The notes under the pieces are model-generated. The model ran no database searches and was not told the DNA's origin. It was given only the letters and a program-made list of their open reading frames with translations. A DNA stretch of 64,000 bases, from NCBI GenBank assembly GCA_949825065.1, contig OX463848.1:45286197-45350196 (forward strand). The letters run 5' to 3'. Of the stretch, positions 53,368 to 63,844 are shown piece after piece. How positions within the stretch are numbered: position 1 is the stretch's first letter; each line of letters starts with the position of its first letter. The DNA is from Odontocerum albicorne. Lineage: Eukaryota > Arthropoda > Insecta > Trichoptera > Odontoceridae. A program made the position numbers and the translations under genes.

Positions 53368-53569
53368 GAAAATATAATATTACAAAACGAAATTAGTTCA
53401 GTATATAGATAGGAAGATGACGGCTGCGACTAATAGATCGGACACCTCCCCGTGTCTGCATATGACTAGAAAAAATATATCCAGCTGGAAAACAGCAGAA
53501 CACTTACCAAGGGGAGATGAATTATAAATAAACCGTCGAAGAGTTTCCGATATGTAACACATTTAGCTT

Positions 53570-54078
53570 TAGGTAGGGTAAAGTGTTCATATACAATAAT
53601 ATACACATAAAATTTAGGTAGGGTATGGTGTTCATATAATTACACGTATAATTTAGGTAGGGTATGGTGTTCATATAATTACACGTATAATTTAGGTAGG
53701 GTATAGTGTTCACATAATAATATACACGTATAATTTAGGTAGGGTATAGTGTTCATGTAATATACACGTATAATTTAGGTAGGGTATGGTGTTCATATAT
53801 ATTACACGTATAATTTAGGTAGGGTATGGTGCTCATATAATTACACGTATAATTTAGGTAGGGTATGGTGTTCATATAATTACACGTATAATTTAAGTAG
53901 GGTATGGTGTTCATATAATTACACGTATAATTTAAGTAGGGTATGGTGCTAATATAATTACACGTATAATTTAGGTAGGGTATGGTGTTCATATAATGAC
54001 ACGTATAATTTAAGTAGGGTATAGTGTTCATATAATAATATATACGTATAATTTAGGTAGGGTATGGTGTTCATATAA
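53570..54078. repeat. 39-bp minisatellite, about 13 units, unit 1
   Basis: Unit TTTAGGTAGGGTATGGTGTT plus CATATAATTACACGTATAA, with length variants around AATAATATACAC. The minus frames with NTIPYLNYTCNYM repeats are by-products of the unit length. Confidence 0.92.
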
Positions 54079-54469
54079 CACACATATAATTGATATTGTT
54101 AATTATATGTTGCATGACAATTAGCAAAATCTTGCAAAAATGTATTACTTACCACCTTTTTTACAAATGAGGAGAATAAATAGACTTTAAAGGTTTTAAT
54201 GTGAATTCTTTACAAATCAATGACTCATTTTGTCTGTGGTTTTCGTTTTTTAAAGCTTCAGAACAATATAACGGACAACCACCCATTGTGTGCAGCTATT
54301 ATGCCTTTGAGGTCAGGTCATTTAGAATATCTGTCTTACCTCTTTTTTATTAAATTGATTTGACACACCTCACAAACTCATTATAAACACAACGTTTGTT
54401 TGTAACTAACAAGCTAGATGTGAAGTGAGCATGTTGATATGTTTTATATACATACCATACATACCATTA

Positions 54470-54640
54470 CGGCATCTCCATGTCAGGTAGGCACAGAGGA
54501 CAGATTTCTAGACTTTCCTACCTCAACACACATTCCATAGACCTCATACAATTCCTACGATTCCTCTAACTTTTTACATTCCCCCGAGTCGGAAGACTAA
54601 TGCCTTACCAACTATACGAAGGGAGTGTCTTTTAATTTAT
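54470..54640 (-). mobile_element. RTE-A LINE 3' end and tRNA-like scrap, unit 1
   Basis: TTACGGCATCTCCATGTCAG, GTAGGCACAGAGGACAGATT and CCTACGATTCCTCTAAC are the antisense RTE-A 3' UTR. Next to it GAGTCGGAAGACTAATGCC, then TTACCAACTATACGAAGGGA looks like an antisense tRNA-like SINE head (box A side). Same in unit 2 at 62690-62860. Confidence 0.55.
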
Positions 54641-54684
54641 AAATTTGTTAACAGTTTAAGATGAAAAGTACTGGATTTTGGCAT

Positions 54685-54876
54685 AAAAACAGTTCAATGT
54701 GAATCAGTTTGACTCGAAATATTAATCCTTTATTCCCTGTGATGTGTAACTAGTACATATTGCTTCTAAATTCGAAAAAAACAGTTCAATGTGAATCAGT
54801 TTGACTCGAAATATTAACCCTTTATTCCCTGTGATGTGTAACTAGTACATATTGCTTCTAAATACTTTAATATCTC
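54685..54876. repeat. 92-bp direct duplication, private to unit 1
   Basis: AACAGTTCAATGTGAATCAG through ACTAGTACATATTGCTTC occurs twice with a 92-bp offset. Unit 2 has only one copy at the matching place (about 62908), so it arose after the segmental duplication. Confidence 0.85.
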
Positions 54877-55440
54877 TTATAAATATAATAAATACTGGGT
54901 TCAGATTTTAAGTATTCCTCCGTAATATATTTACGCATTGAATGAAAAAAATAATAGTAATAATAATTAGCACTTATCGGTCACATCAGAGATACTTTGT
55001 GAAAATCGGGAATAAATTCACCAATACAATCAAACGTGTGCCAGTATGTGATATAGGTATATTCATTCTAAAAATCCGTATGGGTGAGGAAGCGACGCTA
55101 TTCACGTCTCACTCTCACTCTACTTCGGTATATACTCGTATATGGGAACGTAAGAAATAGAATCTCAGTTTACTCGCTTCAGTAGCTCGCGGGCATCCAT
55201 TTGAGGTGGTCTCTTCCCCCTTTTTGTGAACGTCGGCCGATGTTTTTTTCATGTTTTCAGCAATTTAATTTCAATTATTATCACTTTTGACTTGAAATTT
55301 AATTAATTTAAGCGATTGGCTATGAATATTCTTATTTTTTCGATTTTAAATCGATCATTTTTACATGTGTATTGATGTGTATTGGAATACACAGCACCGG
55401 AACGGGCGGATATTTTTAGCATAGGAAGGGAAAGATTAAC
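54814..55440 (+). mobile_element. TTAA-CCCTT module M2, unit 1
   Basis: TTAACCCTTTATTCCCTG, then the same body as M1 down to CACCGGAACGGGCGGATA near 55400. There it departs from M1 and the small ORF is lost. It carries the octamer TACTCGTA at 55133, which the other modules lack. Confidence 0.5.
55133..55140. other. TACTCGTA octamer present in unit 1, absent in unit 2
   Basis: Unit 1 reads CGGTATATACTCGTATATGG, and unit 2 at 63257 reads CGGTATATATATGGG. The difference is 6 bp, equal to CTCG plus a second TA. The M1 modules also lack it (CAGTATATGGG). Confidence 0.6.
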
Positions 55441-55724
55441 AAAGGTCTTCCTTTTTGCTCACAAGAAACAATATAGAAGAGATTGCTTGTATTTCTAAAT
55501 ACTATATGTTAATGTTTATATTTTACGGATGTTAATACATAACGGTTACTCGAACAGGATAATATAATAAAGTATTACATAGGATCATATCGAAATAAAA
55601 CACATTATAGAGTCGGCTCTGACGGTGGATATTAAAAGCACCAAGTCAATCTGCCTGAAGTGGGACATAACAGATGATCGTAAATTAGGAAGGCAATTAT
55701 TTTGTTAAAAAGTAAGTGATAATG
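55441..55724. other. Unannotated part of unit 1
   Basis: Unique-looking A+T-rich DNA, matched by 63570-63844 in unit 2. Confidence 0.4.
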
Positions 55725-56035
55725 ACGAGTTCAGGTGTTACGAATCTTCTATGATGAGTACAGGTGTTAAAAACATTTTATGAGTTCAGGTATTACGAAC
55801 GTTTTGTGATGAGTTCAGGCGTTACGACTTTGTTACGATGAGTTCACGTATTATAAACATCTTACGATTAATGCAGGTGTTACGAACTTTTTTTATGATT
55901 TCAGTTACAACCTTTTTATGATGAGGTGAGGTGTTACAAACCTTTTATGATGAGTTCAGTTGTAACAAATCTTTTGATATTTGTTAACGGTTATAACCCC
56001 TTTTGTGATGAGTTCAGGTATTTCAAACCTTTTAT
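55725..56035. repeat. Degenerate repeat of about 28 bp, 11 or so units, unit 1
   Basis: Units share GATGAGTTCAGGTGTTACGA with a TTTTAT-rich spacer and vary in length. Unit 2 has the start of the same array at 63845-64000. Confidence 0.8.
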
Positions 56036-56402
56036 ATGATTTATATATGCTAACATAATTTAAATTGGGGAAGCAATATTCGTGTTATTCTTTCCGTTCA
56101 GTAATTTTACACGTATTTCAACATTCTCCTAATATAGTTTTGAATATTTAAACTAACAATTGTGTGACTCGAATACTTCAATTTGAACAACTTGGGGAAA
56201 TAAAGTAAGACATTTTTAGTTTATTTTTATATGTTCATATAAATGAATAATAATATAATCTTCTAAAAGCGTTTTTTCGAAAGAATGTTCTGAGAAATGA
56301 TTTAAAAATAACAGTTTGGCAATATTATATTTGAATGCTTCTTTCAAACTTGGGATATAATGTTACCATAGTTAAATAGTATTATGACGTTTATAACTAG
56401 AC
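56036..56402. other. Unannotated stretch near the duplication boundary
   Basis: A+T-rich, no element recognised. The unit 2 counterpart lies beyond the window. Confidence 0.4.
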
Positions 56403-56620
56403 AGCCTCCGTGGCCTAGTTGGTACGACTCTTGTCTACCAACAGGGAGGTAGCGGGTTCGATTCCCATCGGATGCCTTGATTTGTTTAAAAGAATACCAG
56501 TCTGGTTTTCGCTTAAAGCTTCTTAACATGTTTTTGGTTGGTTGGAAGATATTGCCACATGACCATAAGCCCGCCAGGTTGTACTGTATACAACGAAAGT
56601 GTTATACAATATGTATACAC
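56403..56620 (+). mobile_element. SINE-1, full-length copy
   Basis: Box A GTGGCCTAGTTGGTACGACT, box B GGTTCGATTCC, TACCAGTCTGGTTTTCGCTT, TTTTTGGTTGGTTGGAAGAT, ATTGCCACATGACCATAAGC, CCGCCAGGTTGTACTGTATA and CAACGAAAGTGTTATACAAT. This copy has the best box A and box B of the family. It sits about 80 bp before the start of duplication unit 2. Confidence 0.85.
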
Positions 56621-56946
56621 AAATGATTTATCTCACGAAAAAAATGTTTATTCTTAACACCGAAAGGCATCAATAAATTTTGGATGTGTAAATATTTAAA
56701 AAGGTATTTCATGATTAATTCTACCTTAAAAATGCTCCATCCAAGCCAATAAAAAAATAGTAATATTTCATCCATTGTTGAAATCCGATGTTATGGAAAT
56801 TAAGTAAAAGTAAGGAGGAAAGGTATACAGAACAATTTAATGGTTAGCATTCACGCTCAACAAACGGGCGCTCCAGGTTCGATTCTTGACCGATTCGCTT
56901 CTGGACTGGTTTCACTCTTAGGTATTGTTAGCGACATTGGAGTATT

Positions 56947-57482
56947 TTAACCCTTCCTGTCCTGTGATGTGTAACTAGTACACATTGCTTCTAAAAACTT
57001 TAATATCTCTATAAATATAATAAATACTGGGCTCAGATGTTAGGTATTCCTCCGTAATACATTTACGCATTGAATGAAAAAAATAATATTAATAATAATT
57101 AGCACTTATCGGCCAAATCAGAGATATTTTGTGAAAATCGGGAATAAATTCACCAATACAATCAAACATGTGCCAGTATGTGACGTAGGTATATTCATTC
57201 TAAACAACCGCTATGGGTGAGGAAGCGATGCTATTCACGTCTCGCTCTACTTCAGTATATGGGAACGCAAGAAATAGAATCTCAATTTTCTCAGTAAATC
57301 GCGGGCTTTCGTTCGAGGTGGTAGTTTCGCCCGTTTTGTGAACGTCGGCCGATGTTTTTTTTCTTTTCATATTTTCAGCAATTAAATTAAAATTATTATC
57401 ACTTTTGACTTCAAATTTAATTAATTTAAGCGATTGGCTAAGAATATTCTTATTTATCCGATTTTAAATCGCTCATTTTTAT
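56947..57482 (+). mobile_element. TTAA-CCCTT module M1, unit 2
   Basis: TTAACCCTTCCTGTCC start, 11350 bp after the unit 1 copy. Close match along its length, with small indels and scattered substitutions (for example AACGTGTGCC to AACATGTGCC). Confidence 0.45.
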
Positions 57483-57728
57483 ATGTGTATTAAATACACA
57501 GCACCGGAACGGGCGGATTTTTTTACCACAGGAAGGGAAAGGTTAAGGAGTAACATCGGCTTCTATAACCTAGCACTGAAAATGTACCGAGAGTGCAACG
57601 CGTTAGTTCCACTCGGATGTGGACATATGATATTTAGTTCAACACTGTCAACTCAAGAGTATAGGCGGATGGTGGCTAAATTGATTGAGGAAAAAGTCTT
57701 CCATTTTCAATATATTGAATATAATTAG
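57483..57728 (+). CDS. Conserved small ORF, 81 codons, unit 2
   Basis: Same protein as 46132-46377 apart from DFFTTGRER. Start context and downstream non-coding DNA are also near-identical. The following frame in unit 1 (46739-47044, 101 codons) is shifted in unit 2 (58154-58399), so that one is not maintained. The 81-codon frame remains unproven. Confidence 0.25.
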   Translation: MCIKYTAPERADFFTTGRERLRSNIGFYNLALKMYRECNALVPLGCGHMIFSSTLSTQEYRRMVAKLIEEKVFHFQYIEYN

Positions 57729-58409
57729 TAAAATTTTCACTCACCTCCTGATGTACACTGGTAATTGGAATTTCAATCCTTGGTATAATTTATGAGTGAA
57801 ATATACGTTTTGTGTGAAAATCTCCATTTATTTCCTGAAGTGTTCTTTTAAATAAAATTAAAGAAAGAAAGATAAAAAATATTTTATTCAGTGCGTGAAT
57901 TAAAATAAATGTTTAATGTATTGCACAGCAAAGCAGCTTAATATTATTGTATATAATTACCATTCAAACAATATACAGTTAAATTAATTGTTCCATATTA
58001 TAATTTGCCGGATTCGTTCCACATTCTAGCCCATAAACACTTTGGTACGTGGATAATTATTATATTTTTATTGAAATTCTTCAAAAATAATGTTTGCTTT
58101 ATTTCTGATTACGTTATTAAACGAGGTGAGCTGGCGCCATCTGTGCATCTTGTGTGCGGTATCGCTCAATTGTGCTAAACCGTTTAGTGGTAAGAGGCGG
58201 CTACTTGCTACTCGACTCAATCACTCAACTAGCCTTAAATCCTCGACCGAGTAATAAATCGTCGCGTGTAAACAAGATATTAGTTATGAGGCTAATTCGG
58301 CAATCCTGTATGGTTATTAAAGTAAAGTCTCGAATGCAGTTTAGTGGTCATTGCCATTTGTTATATTTTTATCGGAAAGATATAATAATAATAGTGTAAA
58401 AACAATTTT

Positions 58410-60203
58410 TATAGAGGCCTTTAGAGAGCAGACTGTCCTTGAGGATGATCAAACTTATAGAGGCCTTTAGAGAGCAGACTGTCCTTGAGGATGATCAAAC
58501 TTATAGAGGCCTTTAGAGTGCAGACTGTCCTTGAGGATGATCAAACTTATAGAGGCCTTTAGAGAGCAGACTGTCCTTGAGGATGATCAAACTTATAGAG
58601 GCCTTTAGAGAGCAGACTGTCCTTGATGATGATCAAACTTATAGAGGCCTTTAGAGAGCAGACTGTCCTTGAGAATGATCAAACTTATAGAGGCCTTTAG
58701 AGTGCAGACTGTCCTTGAGGATGATCAAACTTATAGAGGCCTTTAGAGAGCAGACTGTCCTTGAGGATGATCAAACTTATAGAGGCCTTTAGAGAGCAGA
58801 CTGTCCTTGAGGGTGATCAAACTTATACAGGCCTTTAGATAGCAGATTGTCCTTGAGGGTGATCAAACTTATAGAGGCCTTTAGATAGCAGACTGTCCTT
58901 GAGGGTGATCAAACTTATAGAGGCCTTTAGATAGCAGACTGTCCTTGAGGGTGATCAAACTTATAGAGGCCTTTAGAGTGCAGACTGTCCTTGAGAATGA
59001 TCAAACTTATAGAGGCCTTTAGAGAGCAGACTGTCCTTGAGGATGATCAAACTTATAGAGGCCTTTAGAGAGCAGACTGTCCTTGATGATGATCAAACTT
59101 ATAGAGGCCTTTAGAGAGCAGACTGTCCTTGAGGATGATCAAACTTATAGAGGCCTTTAGAGAGCAGACTGTCCTTGATGATGATCAAACTTATAGAGGC
59201 CTTTAGATAGCAGATTGTCCTTGAGGGTGATCAAACTTATAGAGGCCTTTAGATAGCAGATTGTCCTTGAGGGTGATCAAACTTATAGAGGTCTTTAGAG
59301 AGCAGACTGTCCTTGAGGATGATCAAACTTATAGAGGCCTTTAGAGAGCAGACTGTCCTTGAGGATGATCAAACTTATAGAGGCCTTTAGAGAGCAGACT
59401 GTCCTTGATGATGATCAAACTTATAGAGGCCTTTAGAGAGCAGACTGTCCTTGATGATGATCAAACTTATAGAGGCCTTTAGATAGCAGATTGTCCTTGA
59501 GGGTGATCAAACTTATAGAGGCCTTTAGATAGCAGATTGTCCTTGAGGGTGATCAAACTTATAGAGGCCTTTAGAGAGCAGACTGTCCTTGAGGATGATC
59601 AAACTTATAGAGGCCTTTAGAGAGCAGACTGTCCTTGATGATGATCAAACTTATAGAGGCTTTTAGATAGCAGATTGTCCTTGAGGGTGATCAAACTTAT
59701 AGAGGCCTTTAGATAGCAGATTGTCCTTGAGGGTGATCAAACTTATAGAGGCCTTTAGAGTGCAGACTGTCCTTGAGGATGATCAAACTTATAGAGGCCT
59801 TTAGAGAGCAGACTGTCCTTGAGGATGATCAAACTTATAGAGGCCTTTAGAGAGCAGACTGTCCTTAAGGATGATCAAACTTATAGAGGCCTTTAGAGAG
59901 CAGACTGTGCTTGAGGATGATCAAACTTATAGAGGCCTTTAGAGAGCAGACTGTCCTTGAGGATGATCAAACTTATAGAGGCCTTTAGAGAGCAGACTGT
60001 CCTTGAGGATGATCAAACTTATAGAGGCCTTTAGAGAGCAGACTGTGCTTGAGGATGATCAAACTTATAGAGGCCTTTAGAGAGCAGACTGTGCTTGAGG
60101 ATGATCAAACTTATAGAGGCCTTTAGAGAGCAGACTGTGCTTGAGGATGATCAAACTTATAGAGGCCTTTAGAGAGCAGACTGTGCTTGAGGATGATCAA
60201 ACT
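58410..60203. repeat. 46-bp satellite, 39 units, unit 2
   Basis: 1794 bp divides exactly into 39 units. It contains variants not seen in array 1 (TTAGATAGCAGATTGTCC with TTGAGGGTGATC; TTAGAGTGCAG). The last four units carry TGCTTGAGG, the variant found at the opposite edge of array 1. Confidence 0.97.
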
Positions 60204-60271
60204 TGGGATCCAAAACCACTATTATTAACAGTTTAAAATTGTACAAGTTAAGTGTAAAGATAGGAAGATGG

Positions 60272-60345
60272 TTGCTTCAATATGCGCAGCACAACGTGAT
60301 AAACTTATTACTATGAGGAAGTTTCCCATGACCAATCAGAATAGT
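60272..60345 (-). mobile_element. SINE-type tail fragment, unit 2
   Basis: Counterpart of 52108-52180 with a few substitutions. Confidence 0.55.
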
Positions 60346-60488
60346 AAAATAAATGGAAAATTTATATAGCGCCGTTTAAGGGGGTGTTCTACTCTAGAGG
60401 CGTGAATTTCGGGCCTTTTTTCAGACTAAATAAAAAAAACTGAAAATATTTTTTCTATACATTTTTTACAGTTTGTTAATTTGAGATT

Positions 60489-60825
60489 GTGCAAAAAAAT
60501 ATTGAAAATTCAAGATATTATCAGCTGTTATACGAGAGATCTGTGAGGTATGTGAGGTCCAAGGTCTCTGAGGTTACAATCCGAGAGGTCTGTGAGGTCC
60601 AAGATGTGGTCAGATGGGGACGACAGCGTCGACGATACTGGTACCAACATCTACAGAGAATGAATTCCACAAAAATCCCATACATAGCTCTGCATGGGGT
60701 ACCGGATGGACGGCATCCACCAGGGAGACCCCCGAAACGATGGAGAGATAGCTGGAGCTCAGCATCACAAGAGGATAATCCTGTAATAACAGACTCTTGA
60801 GTCTACAGAAAGTCGAAGAAGAAGT
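60489..60825 (+). mobile_element. RTE-C LINE tail, unit 2
   Basis: Counterpart of 52326-52650; frame of 103 codons with the VRWGRQRRR block and an extra IPYIAL-region insertion of 12 bp (or a deletion in unit 1). Confidence 0.8.
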
Positions 60826-61240
60826 TTAAAAGATAAACTATTCATTTTTTTTAAAAATCAACACGCTTTGCAATATATACAGTTAATGTAATCACTAATG
60901 CATAGCAGAGCAGTAATGAAGGAAAATATTAGAATATTTTCTCGAATACAAAATTAATCAAATTATAAAAAAAAAAATAGATTAAAAGAAAATGTGGTAA
61001 CCACTCAACGCCTAAGATTAAGGAAATGTCGGAGAAGGACTCTATCTCTCCTCAACTCGGCAATCGTCTCAATCATATTATGATTACTAATCTCTAGTTG
61101 GAACAAAAATTCTGTTGAACTGTCCAGTTTGAAATCAACTGACTGTCGTAAACTCTTCTATGGACAGTCTGCAGAGCTATTATGCCTCAAGATAGTCTCT
61201 GATTTGTTTTCGAAACGGACAAGAAACGGCTTGTGTTCCG

Positions 61241-61480
61241 TTAGGTTGTGGTGATGGCATGTAAATGGTGCTTCCTTGTCAGTTGTCTATCCTCGCTGAC
61301 ATCGACATGGCATATCCAAGTTCCTACATCTAGCGAACCTACTTTTGTCCTACCTATTTTGGTTTTACGTGCAAATAAAATGGCAACTTCTTTGATTGCA
61401 AATACCCATAAGTAGATAAACGTAAAACAAGTGATTCCCAACCGGAATACTGGAGTTAGTAATATTAACCAAATAATCAT
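61241..61480 (-). CDS. 79-codon minus ORF, unit 2
   Basis: Protein identical to 53066-53305. Same caveats: hydrophobic first half, no recognised family, identity explained by a young duplication. Confidence 0.2.
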   Translation of the reverse strand: MIIWLILLTPVFRLGITCFTFIYLWVFAIKEVAILFARKTKIGRTKVGSLDVGTWICHVDVSEDRQLTRKHHLHAITTT

Positions 61481-61483
61481 TTA

Positions 61484-61542
61484 AATAGTGGCGTTTAGAG
61501 AGAAGACCCTTCTCAAGGGCTTTACCTTGAGAATTGAGCCCC
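61484..61542. repeat. Satellite-monomer-like single sequence, unit 2
   Basis: Counterpart of 53309-53367, unchanged at the visible positions. Confidence 0.5.
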
Positions 61543-61802
61543 GAAAATATAATATTACAAAACGAAATTAGTTCAGTATATAGATAGGAAGATGACGGCT
61601 GCGACTAATAGATCGGACACCTCCCCGTATCTGCATATGACTAGAAAAAATATATCCAGCTGGAAAACAGCAGAACACTTACTTACCAAGGGGAGATGAA
61701 TTATAAATAAACCGTCGAAGAGTTTCCGATATGTATCACATTTAGCTTTAGGATATGTATTTTATTTAGCCGATATGTATCACATTTATGTATCACGTAT
61801 AG

Positions 61803-62305
61803 CGTTCAGATACAATAATATACACATAAAATTTAGGTAGGGTATAGTGTTCATATAATTACACGAATAATTTAGGTAGGGTATAGTGTTCACATAATAA
61901 TATACACGTATAATTTAGGTAGGGTATAGTGTTCATATAATATACACGTATAATTTAGGTAGGGTATAGTGGTCATATAATTACACGTATAATTTAGGTA
62001 GGGTATGGTGTTCACATAATAATATACACGTATAATTTAGGTAGGGTATAGTGTTCATTTAATATACACGTATAATTTAGGTAGGGTATGGTGTTCATAT
62101 AATTACACGTATAATTTAGGTAGGGTATGGTGCTCATATAATTATACGTATAATTTAGGTAGGGTATGGTGTTCATATACTTACCATACACGTATAATTT
62201 AGGTAGGGTATGGTGTTCATATAATGACACGTATAATTTAAGTAGGGTATAGTGTTCATATAATAATATATACGTATAATTTAGGTAGGGTATGGTGTTC
62301 ATATA
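61803..62305. repeat. 39-bp minisatellite, about 13 units, unit 2
   Basis: Same unit as 53570-54078, but the order of length variants differs and the left edge is rearranged (TATGTATCACATTTATGTAT), so the array has turned over since duplication. Confidence 0.9.
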
Positions 62306-62689
62306 ACACACATATCATTGATATTGTTAATTATATGTTGCATGACAATTAGCTAAATCTTGCAAAAATGTATTACTTATCACCTTTTTTACAAATGAGG
62401 AGAATAAATAGACTTTTAAGGTTTTAATGTGAATTCTTTACAAATCAATGACTCATTTTGTCTGTGGTTTTCGTTTTTTAAAGCTTCAGAATATAACGGA
62501 TAACCACCCATTGTGTGCAGCTATTATGCCTTTGAGGTCAGGTCATTTAAAATATCTGACTTACCTCTTTTTTATTAAATTGATTTGACACACCTCACAA
62601 ACTCATTATAAATACAACGTTTGTTTGTAACTAACAAGCTAGATGTGAAGTGAGCATGTTGATATGTTTTATATACATACCATACATAC

Positions 62690-62860
62690 CATTACGGCAT
62701 CTCCATGTCAGGTAGGCACAGAGGACAGATTTCTAGACTTTCCTACCTCAACACACATTCCATAGACCTCATACAATTCCTACGATTCCTCTAACTTTTT
62801 ACATTCCCCCGAGTCGGAAGACTAATGCCTTACCAACTATACGAAGGGAGTGTCTTTTAA
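62690..62860 (-). mobile_element. RTE-A LINE 3' end and tRNA-like scrap, unit 2
   Basis: Counterpart of 54470-54640, practically identical. Confidence 0.55.
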
Positions 62861-62946
62861 TTTATAAATTTGTTAACAGTTTAAGATTAAAAGTACTGGA
62901 TTTTGGCATAAAAACAGTTCAATGTGAATCAGTTTGACTCGAAATA

Positions 62947-63570
62947 TTAACCCTTTCTTCCCTGTGATGTGTAACTAGTACACATTGCTTCTAAAAACTT
63001 TAATATCTTTATAAATATAATAAATACTGGGTTCAGAATTTAAGTATTCCTCCGTAATATATTTACGCATTGAATGAAAAAAATAATAGTAATAATAATT
63101 AGCACTTATCGGTCACATCAGAGATACTTTGTGGAAATCGGGAATAAATTCACCAATACAATCAAACGTGTGCCAGTATGTGATGTAGGTATACTCATTC
63201 TAAAAATCCGTATGGGTGAGGAAGCGACGCTATTCACGTCTCACTCTCACTCTACTTCGGTATATATATGGGAATGTGAGAAATAGAATCTCAGTTCGCT
63301 CGCTTCAGTAGCTCGCGGGCATCCATTTGAGGTGGTCTCTTCCCCCTTTTGTGAACGTCGGCCGATGTTTTTTTTCACGTTTTCAGCAATTAAATTTCAA
63401 TTATTATCACTTTAAACTTCAAATTTAATTAATTTAAGCGATTGGCTATGAATATTCTTATTTTTTCGATTTTAAATCGCTCATTTTTTACATGTGTATT
63501 GATGTGTATTGGAATACACAGCACCGGAACGGGCGGATATTTTTAGCATAGGAAGGGAAAGATTAACAAA
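62947..63570 (+). mobile_element. TTAA-CCCTT module M2, unit 2
   Basis: TTAACCCTTTCTTCCCTG start; same truncated body as 54814-55440, without the 92-bp duplication and without the TACTCGTA insertion. Confidence 0.5.
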
Positions 63571-63844
63571 GGTCTTCCTTTTTGCTCACAAGAAACAATA
63601 TAGAAGAGATTGCTTGTATTTCTAAATACTATATGTTAATGTTTATATTTTACGGATGTTAATACATAACGGTTACTCGAACAGGATAATATAATAAAGT
63701 ATTACATAGGATCATATCGAAATAAAACACATTATAGAGTCGGCTCTGACGGTGGATATTAAAAGCACCAAGTCAATCTGCCTGAAGTGGGACATAACAG
63801 ATGATCGTAAATTAGGAAGGCAATTATTTTGTTAAGAAGTAAGT

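Larger units (their letters stand above)
45355..56640 (+). repeat. Tandem segmental duplication, unit 1 (about 11.35 kb)
   Basis: 45355 onward aligns to 56703 onward (TATTTCATGATTAATTCT at both starts) with the same order of parts throughout: TTAA module, small ORF, 46-bp satellite, SINE scrap, RTE-C tail, 79-codon minus ORF, 39-bp minisatellite, second TTAA module, degenerate 28-bp repeat. Outside the arrays the match looks close, with few substitutions and small indels. The exact right breakpoint lies between about 55880 and 56703, since unit 2 leaves the window at the equivalent of 55880. Confidence 0.9.

Noticed and set aside
45597..56950. TTAA-CCCTT modules as LTRs of a retrotransposon
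   Set aside because: No TG...CA ends, no primer binding site or pol-like frame between them, and the modules differ in length and content; tandem duplication explains the spacing better.
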